A stretch of 64,000 bases of DNA. Origin: Tropicibacter alexandrii. GTDB lineage: Bacteria > Pseudomonadota > Alphaproteobacteria > Rhodobacterales > Rhodobacteraceae. The stretch is taken from contig NZ_RCTZ02000013.1 in the NCBI RefSeq assembly GCF_003667315.2, positions 62,001 through 126,000 on the forward strand, given 5' to 3'. Position 1 is the first letter of the stretch. Every line of letters starts with the position of its first letter. The notes below the pieces were generated by a model. The model did no database searches and was not told the origin of the DNA. It saw nothing but the letters and a program-made list of their open reading frames with translations. Shown piece after piece: positions 58,686-64,000 of this stretch. The translations under genes were made by a program, and so were the position numbers.

Positions 58686-60022
58686 GGATGCCACGCAGCC
58701 TGCGGGGGCGCTTGGGTCTGTCGCTCGGGGTGGTCTTGACACTTTTGTGGGTGGCGGCAGCGTCGCTGACCGCCGTGACCCTCCGGCATGAAATGGACGA
58801 GGTGTTCGACAGCGCGCTGCAGGAAACCGCGCAGCGCCTGTTGCCACTGGCTGTTGTGGATATCGTCGGACGCGAGGATGATGGCGTAACCCAGCGTCTG
58901 GGAGCGATCCGAGACCACGTCGAGTTCTTTACCTATGTCGTGCGTGACGCGCAGGGGCGTATCCTGCTGCAATCCCATTCGGCCGATCCTAGTGTTTTCC
59001 CTGCCTTTGAAGGAACAGGCTTTCAGCAGACCGCGACCCACCGGCTCTACAACGAGGATGCCTTGCAGGGCAGCATCCGCATGACGGTGGCTGAACCGCT
59101 GGAACACCGTGCGCAGGTGGCGCGTGAAATCCAGATGGGTCTCGGGCTTCCGCTGCTCATCGTGATCCCGGTCGCACTGCTGGCCATCATTCTGGCGGTG
59201 CAGGCCAGCCTTGGCCCCGTTCGCCGATTTCGCGCCACGCTGGAAGCGCGCACAGCCCAGGATCTGACGCCGGTTCCCGCTGACGACATCCCATCCGAGA
59301 TCAAGCCGATTGCGACGACGCTGAACGGCCTGCTGGATCGCCTCAAAGACGCCTTCGACGCCGAACGCAGCTTTGCCGCAAATGCCGCCCACGAACTGCG
59401 CACCCCGCTGGCCGGGGCCATCGCGCAAGCGCAGCGCCTGCAATCCGAGACCAAAGACCCGGCGGCATCGGCCCGGGCAGCCGATATCGAAGCGACGCTG
59501 AAACGGTTGACCCGCCTGTCCGAACGGCTCATGCAATTGGCCCGGGCTGAAGGCGGTCGTCTCAGGTTGGATCAAGCGTCGGACCTGCGCGCCGTGGCTA
59601 GAATCGTGATCGAAGATATCCGGCGCACTGTAGCTCCGGGCCGCATCGTGTTGGCTCTGCCGGATGGCCCCGTGATGTCGGATCTGGATCCGGACGCCTT
59701 CGGCATCCTTTGCCGGAACCTCGTCGAGAACGCCCTGCGGCACGGTTCGAAAAATGACCCAGTTGACGTGGCTTTGGCGGCAAACGGAGTTTTGAGCGTA
59801 TCAAACGAAGGACCGGTCGTAGGTCCAGAGACCCTGGATCGTTTGACAGCCCGCTTCGAACGGGCCGGATCAGATACAGATGGCAGCGGCCTTGGCCTGG
59901 CTATCGTCGCAGCGATCGCCGCGCGCATCGGAAGCCAGCTTGTTCTGACATCTCCGCGCCCGGGGCAAGAGTCGGGGTTTGAAGCGTCTGTCAGGTTGCC
60001 GAACTTGTCCCGCGACTGTTGA
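58682..60022 (+). CDS. Sensor histidine kinase
   Basis: A 446-residue kinase. Two membrane helices (about 12-34 and 152-174) enclose a periplasmic sensor of about 115 residues. HAMP-like linker, then H-box FAANAAHELRTPLAGAIAQ with the phosphorylated His, N-box LCRNLVENALRHGSK, G-box SDTDGSGLGLAIVAA. ATGA overlap with the response regulator stop. The neighbouring genes suggest it senses metal or redox state at the membrane; the ligand is unknown. Confidence 0.95.
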   Translation: MRMPRSLRGRLGLSLGVVLTLLWVAAASLTAVTLRHEMDEVFDSALQETAQRLLPLAVVDIVGREDDGVTQRLGAIRDHVEFFTYVVRDAQGRILLQSHSADPSVFPAFEGTGFQQTATHRLYNEDALQGSIRMTVAEPLEHRAQVAREIQMGLGLPLLIVIPVALLAIILAVQASLGPVRRFRATLEARTAQDLTPVPADDIPSEIKPIATTLNGLLDRLKDAFDAERSFAANAAHELRTPLAGAIAQAQRLQSETKDPAASARAADIEATLKRLTRLSERLMQLARAEGGRLRLDQASDLRAVARIVIEDIRRTVAPGRIVLALPDGPVMSDLDPDAFGILCRNLVENALRHGSKNDPVDVALAANGVLSVSNEGPVVGPETLDRLTARFERAGSDTDGSGLGLAIVAAIAARIGSQLVLTSPRPGQESGFEASVRLPNLSRDC

Positions 60023-60229
60023 ACCAGAACATCAAGTATCAAACTCAAGTCGAGACCAATGTGTGAAAGCAAGTGGTCTGCAAAACGCCCTGTGTCCCGA
60101 GCCCGAAGAGTTTCGAGGCCGGTTGCGGTAACAACATTTTGTACAACATCGCCTGCGGGGCTCCGGAAAAGCACTGCAAATAAATATGGAATTTCAAACT
60201 ACCCGTTCTAACCAGCACTGTACAGTTTG

Positions 60230-61297
60230 CTAGACCGTGACTCGCCACATGCGGAACCGTCCCTGCCCGGTCACTTCGCGGATCAGGCCCCGTTCCTCCA
60301 TCCAGTTCAGGTTCCGTTGCACGGCGGCGCGGCTGGCACCCGTCAAAGCCTCGGTCATCGGGGCCGAGACCAGTGGCCATTCGGTCAGCGCATTGCGCAA
60401 GGCTGGCGGAGTGCGGCCCGACAGTGGTGCCATCGCGTTCTCCGCACGAGTAGACCAAGCATCGATGTCGTCCAGATGGCGCATGACCTTCATGATGGCG
60501 GCCTCCATCCCGTCCAGCCATTGGATCAATCGCTCAATCGGCGTACCATTGGCGCGCAGCCCCCCTGCCCCGCCTATGGCCAGCGGCGCGAAGACCGCCC
60601 CGTTGCACTCTCTGGCAGCCATGCGTGCCGCAGTGACCGCCGCTTCCATCCGGTCGCCGTGTTGCCCGAGGCCCGCAAGGTTCCAGAGGTGAAACCCCAT
60701 GCAGGCGTGCGTGATCGGGTGCAGGTCGGCGGCTTGCGCCATCAGGTCAAGCCAACCGCCCGCGCGATCCGCAAAGGGTTCGGCTTCAACGCCCAAGCTT
60801 TCAGGGTCACGGCGATCGAGGAAAGCAGATAGGTCCATCTCTGGGCCGGGACCGCCTGTAAGACGCCGCACTGCCCATCCAACACGCGCGAGCGCTGCGG
60901 TGTCGTCCTGTACCCCGGACAAGCGCATGGATATCCAGAGCGCCAGCCGATCCGGGCCAATTCGGTCGCCCACAAACCAGCTGAGGTCTGCCGCCTCCAT
61001 CAGCGCGAGCCTGTGCCGCCAGCCTTCCGTGCCGCGGCGCAGACGGTCGTCCAGCGCGCCAATCCGGCTAGCCACACGGGCGAGACGCGCGGCATTGCCT
61101 GCCTCTGCCTTCCGCCAATCGTCGAGGACTGCGGTTTCACGTGGCTCTGCCCTTGGTCCGACCGGCAGATAATCCGGCTCCTCTTCCATCGGACCGGGCA
61201 GGAACCAAAGATCGTCTTCGGACGATTGTTCCACCTCCTCAGCATCGAGGAAGAGAGCATCAGATTCATCATGAAAGGCGGGGGCTTGAGGCATCAT
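60230..61297 (-). CDS. RHE_PE00001-family protein (DUF1612 with HTH), intact
   Basis: A 355-residue protein. Acidic N-terminus (residues 1-55: DESDALFLDAEEVEQSSEDD), central helical DUF1612-type region (GWRHRLALMEAADLSWFVGD, PITHACMGFHLWNLAGLG) and C-terminal HTH (LTGASRAAVQRNLNWMEERG). The family is typical of rhizobial and roseobacter plasmids; function unknown. A near-palindrome immediately upstream suggests autoregulation. A truncated relative lies at 19582-20490. Confidence 0.85.
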   Translation of the reverse strand: MMPQAPAFHDESDALFLDAEEVEQSSEDDLWFLPGPMEEEPDYLPVGPRAEPRETAVLDDWRKAEAGNAARLARVASRIGALDDRLRRGTEGWRHRLALMEAADLSWFVGDRIGPDRLALWISMRLSGVQDDTAALARVGWAVRRLTGGPGPEMDLSAFLDRRDPESLGVEAEPFADRAGGWLDLMAQAADLHPITHACMGFHLWNLAGLGQHGDRMEAAVTAARMAARECNGAVFAPLAIGGAGGLRANGTPIERLIQWLDGMEAAIMKVMRHLDDIDAWSTRAENAMAPLSGRTPPALRNALTEWPLVSAPMTEALTGASRAAVQRNLNWMEERGLIREVTGQGRFRMWRVTV

Positions 61298-61300
61298 ATG

Positions 61301-61322
61301 TGCAAAATACTGCTATTATGCA
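61301..61322. promoter_or_regulatory. Imperfect palindrome upstream of RHE_PE00001 gene
   Basis: TGCAAAATA-CTGC-TATTATGCA (8 of 9 arm positions pair), starting 4 bp before the start codon at 61297. Candidate operator. A second near-palindrome, GTGGGAATGCATTCTCAC, is at 61340-61357. Confidence 0.45.
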
Positions 61323-61467
61323 GTTTACCCAAGGGTTTTGTGGGAATGCATTCTCACACTCTATATAGCACGCGCGGGCGATGGTCGGCGAGGGCTCTCT
61401 CATCGCCCTCAGCCTATGGAAACCAAGGGCTTTCCGTTGAGGCGGGCCACAGACAGCGCCCTTGCAT

Positions 61468-61481
61468 CCGTTTACAAACGG
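61468..61481. promoter_or_regulatory. res-like repeat upstream of resolvase
   Basis: CCGTTTACAAACGG, followed by the related half-sites CGTTTA (61483) and GCAAACGG (61507), 43-56 bp before the resolvase start. The arrangement suggests a res/recombination site or operator, as usual directly upstream of serine resolvase genes. Confidence 0.45.
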
Positions 61482-61523
61482 TCGTTTATTAGCGACATCT
61501 TAAATTGCAAACGGCTCTTTTCC

Positions 61524-62405
61524 ATGCCCCTGATAGGCTATGCGCGCGTATCCACAGAGGATCAGACCCCCCTGCCCCAGTCCGAGGCCCTTCAATCTGC
61601 GGGTTGCGCAGAGATCTTTGAAGAGCACGCCTCAGGTGGCAATCGGGCGCGGCCGGTGCTTGCACGTGTGCTGGAGCGGATTGACAAGGGCGACACGCTG
61701 GTCGTCGTGCGGATCGACCGGCTTGCGCGGTCTCTGTCGCACTTGCTTGAGGTGATCGAAAGACTGGAGGGCAAGGGGGCGTTCTTCCGCTCGCTCCAGG
61801 ACCCGATCGACACTGCCTCGCCCCAGGGCAAGTTCACGTTGCAGGTTCTGGGCGCTGCGGCTGAGTTCGAACGCGCTCTGATCCGCGAGCGTACCAAAGC
61901 CGGACTTGCCTCGGCACGCTCAAAGGGCCGCGTCGGCGGCAACCCAGGTCTTCGCGCCAAGGACCCTGAAGCGCTGCGCAAGGTACGGCTGGCGCGGCAG
62001 GATGGCTACATGGAGCGCCTCAACGAGACCGCGCAGGATTGGGTGCCCCATGTGCGCCGCCTGCGCCCCGATATGGCTTGGGAAGACGTGCTGCGGATCA
62101 TCAATGGCCCCCTGCCCCATGATCGGCGCTGGACGCAAAGCCGCCTGCTCCGCGCCGTGAAGGCATACGTGGCGGACGGATTCCTGCCGGCTGAAGTGCT
62201 TGGGCGCGCCGGTCGTCGCGAAACCGACGATCGCCTGCCTGCGATTGTCGCCGCAATCAAAGGTGCTGACCCCGAGATCACCTTGCAGGCAATCTGCGAC
62301 CGACTGGAATCCATGCGTGAGCGCACCCCTCGCGGTCGCACCAGCTGGCAGCCTTCCTCAGTCAGAATGCTGCTGGAGCGGGCAGAGCGTCTCGGCCTTT
62401 TGTAG
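61524..62405 (+). CDS. Serine recombinase (resolvase/invertase family)
   Basis: A 293-residue protein. The catalytic domain begins PLIGYARVSTEDQ with the active Ser10, followed by RIDRLARSLSHLLEVI and AEFERALIRERTKAGLASAR. The C-terminal part (about 180-293) is longer than in Tn3-type resolvases and has two helical repeat-like segments ending in HTH-like PSSVRMLLERAERLG. A plasmid multimer resolution role is likely given the partition genes 370 bp away. ATG 61524 is chosen because the family begins there. Confidence 0.92.
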   Translation: MPLIGYARVSTEDQTPLPQSEALQSAGCAEIFEEHASGGNRARPVLARVLERIDKGDTLVVVRIDRLARSLSHLLEVIERLEGKGAFFRSLQDPIDTASPQGKFTLQVLGAAAEFERALIRERTKAGLASARSKGRVGGNPGLRAKDPEALRKVRLARQDGYMERLNETAQDWVPHVRRLRPDMAWEDVLRIINGPLPHDRRWTQSRLLRAVKAYVADGFLPAEVLGRAGRRETDDRLPAIVAAIKGADPEITLQAICDRLESMRERTPRGRTSWQPSSVRMLLERAERLGLL

Positions 62406-62622
62406 GCGGCGATGGTCGGCAAACTACTCCTGTCACTCGGCCAAAATCTTACAGAATCATCGCCTCAACTGGACGAAAACCACGTAAATATCCAACAAAG
62501 CCTTGGGGTTAGTTCGCGCGAGCAGAAAATATCTCGAAGGGTATCGGCTTCGCCAGACGCGGCCTTTATCGTTAGGAATCAATGCGTTATATAGCGCGGG
62601 CCCCGCGCGGCCAAATTGGTGC

Positions 62623-62631
62623 TGTGGATAA
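62623..62631 (+). promoter_or_regulatory. DnaA box
   Basis: TGTGGATAA, exact reverse complement of the consensus DnaA box TTATCCACA, in an AT-richer stretch upstream of the partition genes. A single exact 9-mer can occur by chance; location raises its interest. Confidence 0.5.
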
Positions 62632-62689
62632 CTTTTGCACTACATCTAGATTCTTCTTGCCGGACTCAGATGTTCGTGGCATTTCCATT

Positions 62690-62709
62690 CTGACGGCAAA
62701 ACGCGTCAG
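62690..62709. promoter_or_regulatory. Inverted repeat upstream of parA/repA
   Basis: CTGACG, 8-bp spacer, CGTCAG, 63 bp before the ATG. Likely operator for autoregulation by the partition proteins. Confidence 0.4.
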
Positions 62710-62771
62710 ACGTGGCTTCGACCGTCAGAACGACAAAGAGCCTTAGCAAAGGCCATGAGAGGCGGCAGAAC

Positions 62772-63971
62772 ATGGATGATCGAAATACGGGCTACGCGCA
62801 AGGCATAGGCTCTTCTGACATCGGAGCATTCGCAGACAGTCTTGCTGAGTCGCTTGACCGGCAGATGAAAGTTGCGTTCGAGCCAGAAGAACGCAAGTCC
62901 TTGCGCCGCTTCAGCTCGACCGAGGTCGCCGAGTTGCTGCGCGTTAGTACGTCGAACCTGCGCAACCGCCACAAAGATGGCAGCTTCCCAGAAGTTCACA
63001 CTGACGGTCGCGGTCATAGGTTCTACACGGCCGAAGAAGTTGACGACCTCCGCAACATTTTGGCGCGGACAGGCAAAAATGCTGACGCGTACAGACCTGG
63101 CCGCCGAGACGGTGACCGTCTTCAGGTCATTTCGGTCGTGAATTTCAAAGGCGGCAGCTCGAAGACAACAGCGACAATCCATTTGGCACACAGGTATGCC
63201 CTGCGTGGCTACCGCGTGCTTGTTCTGGACCTCGACCCGCAGGCCAGTTTGACGACATTTTTCGGCTTCCGGCCTGAGCTCGAATTCGCCGAAGGCGGCA
63301 CAATCTACGACGCATTGAGATACGATGATCAGGTTCCGCTCTCGGAGGTCATCCAGAAAACATACTTCCACAAGCTCGACATGGTCCCGGCTGGCTTGAT
63401 GTTGTCCGAGTACGAAACCGAGACAGCGAATGCCCTTGCGCGCAGGGTTCAGCCGATTTTTGCAGAGCGTCTTGCTCTGGCGCTAGAGGAAGTCGACTCA
63501 GACTATGACATCGTGCTGATCGATTGCCCTCCGCAGTTGGGCTTCCTGACATTGACAGCATTGGCAGCGTCCACGGGCTTACTTGTGACGGTCGTCCCCG
63601 GCATGCTCGACATCGCTTCGATGAGCCAGTTCCTCAAACTCGCTTCGGAAACGGTCAAAGCCGTCGAAGAGGCGATTGGACGACATGTCACTTGGGACTT
63701 CGTAAAGTTCCTGATCACACGCTACGAGCCGTCGGACGGACCACAAACGCAAATGGCCGGGTACCTACGTTCAATCCTTGCGGGCCAAGTCATGACTGAA
63801 CCGATGCTGAAGTCGACAGCCATTTCTGACGCCGGCATGACTCAGCAAACCATCTATGAGGTAGACCCGAGCCAGCTCATTCGGAAGACCATTGATCGGG
63901 CTTTGACCAGCGTGAACAGCGTTGCCGATGAGCTGGAGCAGACAATCCAAATGGCATGGGGGCGTCGCTGA
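62772..63971 (+). CDS. repA: Plasmid partition ATPase, RepA (ParA) of repABC type
   Basis: A 399-residue protein. N-terminal DNA-binding region with MerR-like HTH (SSTEVAELLRVSTSNLRNRH, GRGHRFYTAEEVDDLRNIL) as in RepA proteins of repABC plasmids. Then the ParA ATPase: deviant Walker A NFKGGSSKTTATIHL, Walker A prime LDLDPQASLTTFFG and Walker B YDIVLIDCPPQLG. ATG 62772 with GAGAGG upstream is favoured over GTG 62712. It overlaps the start of the next gene (TGATG), as repA-repB pairs do. repC would lie beyond the window. Confidence 0.92.
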   Translation: MDDRNTGYAQGIGSSDIGAFADSLAESLDRQMKVAFEPEERKSLRRFSSTEVAELLRVSTSNLRNRHKDGSFPEVHTDGRGHRFYTAEEVDDLRNILARTGKNADAYRPGRRDGDRLQVISVVNFKGGSSKTTATIHLAHRYALRGYRVLVLDLDPQASLTTFFGFRPELEFAEGGTIYDALRYDDQVPLSEVIQKTYFHKLDMVPAGLMLSEYETETANALARRVQPIFAERLALALEEVDSDYDIVLIDCPPQLGFLTLTALAASTGLLVTVVPGMLDIASMSQFLKLASETVKAVEEAIGRHVTWDFVKFLITRYEPSDGPQTQMAGYLRSILAGQVMTEPMLKSTAISDAGMTQQTIYEVDPSQLIRKTIDRALTSVNSVADELEQTIQMAWGRR

Positions 63972-64000
63972 TGGCTCGAAATATCTTCAACCAGCCACCG
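63971..64000 (+). CDS. repB: Partition protein RepB/ParB, first codons only
   Basis: ATG 63971 overlaps the RepA stop. Only ten residues are visible (MARNIFNQPP). Assigned by gene order in repABC operons; the sequence alone would not suffice. Confidence 0.55.
   Translation, partial: MARNIFNQPP

Larger units (their letters stand above)
62406..62771. other. Intergenic region before partition genes
   Basis: 366 bp without a gene. It contains a GC-rich inverted repeat GCGCGGG-CCCCGCGC (62594-62608), a perfect DnaA box TGTGGATAA (62623-62631) and the inverted repeat CTGACG-N8-CGTCAG (62690-62709). These are what one expects of a control or origin-proximal region of a repABC-like replicon, but no iterons are evident. 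Confidence 0.6.

Noticed and set aside
60045-60229. Minus-strand coding sequence downstream of the RHE_PE00001 gene
   Set aside because: Frames overlap the kinase gene antisense and lack conserved motifs; the 207-bp gap is left empty.

Overview
The window looks like part of a large, GC-rich alphaproteobacterial plasmid, most likely from the Rhodobacterales (Roseobacter group). Evidence: virB-type conjugation genes at the left edge, a repABC-like partition start (ParA/RepA followed by the first codons of ParB/RepB) at the right edge, a plasmid-type resolvase, a parDE addiction pair, and two members of the RHE_PE00001 plasmid protein family. The taxon is inferred from protein style and gene context, not from a marker gene.

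Layout. (1) 1-7030: minus-strand virB4-virB3-virB2-virB1 and an upstream small gene, plus secreted small proteins, parDE and an HTH protein. (2) 7097-18700: accessory metabolism and defence. It holds an MBL hydrolase, BioY, a broken acyl-CoA dehydrogenase, an RND efflux operon with two TetR regulators, and an HxlR regulator divergent from a five-gene quinone/aromatic detoxification operon. (3) 18700-20490: debris from IS3, an ABC ATPase and a truncated RHE_PE00001-type gene. (4) 20491-50061: two apparently identical ISL3-family elements in direct orientation enclose about 26 kb. This segment carries a soluble di-iron propane-type monooxygenase operon (mimABCD-like), then two Zn alcohol dehydrogenases, an amidohydrolase, a DUF59 protein, a dedicated GroEL, a VOC protein, a GMC dehydrogenase pair and catalase-peroxidase, all on the minus strand. 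It also carries an AcoR-type sigma-54 activator, its own rpoN and a small module of unknown genes. Both inner edges are mosaics of gene fragments. (5) 50083-60022: a metal/redox region with a VIT family protein, P1B-type ATPase, ApbE, a PepSY-flavodoxin-reductase fusion, DUF2271, an Asp-rich protein, cytochrome b561 and a PepSY protein, divergent from a two-component system. (6) 60230-64000: intact RHE_PE00001 protein, serine resolvase, partition genes.

How the parts fit. The monooxygenase operon has a good -24/-12 promoter (GG-N10-GC) at 41588-41603. Four GTTACAC-type repeats lie 140-210 bp upstream of it, and both a sigma-54 activator and a sigma-54 factor lie on the same segment, so the island appears to carry its complete regulatory circuit. 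Predicted chemistry is propane (or a similar substrate) to a secondary alcohol to a ketone, with MimG-type chaperonin help for folding and KatG for peroxide. In the metal/redox region the response regulator probably acts at three CTGACR-N5-CTGAMG boxes, placed before both minus-strand transcription units and in the divergent promoter region.
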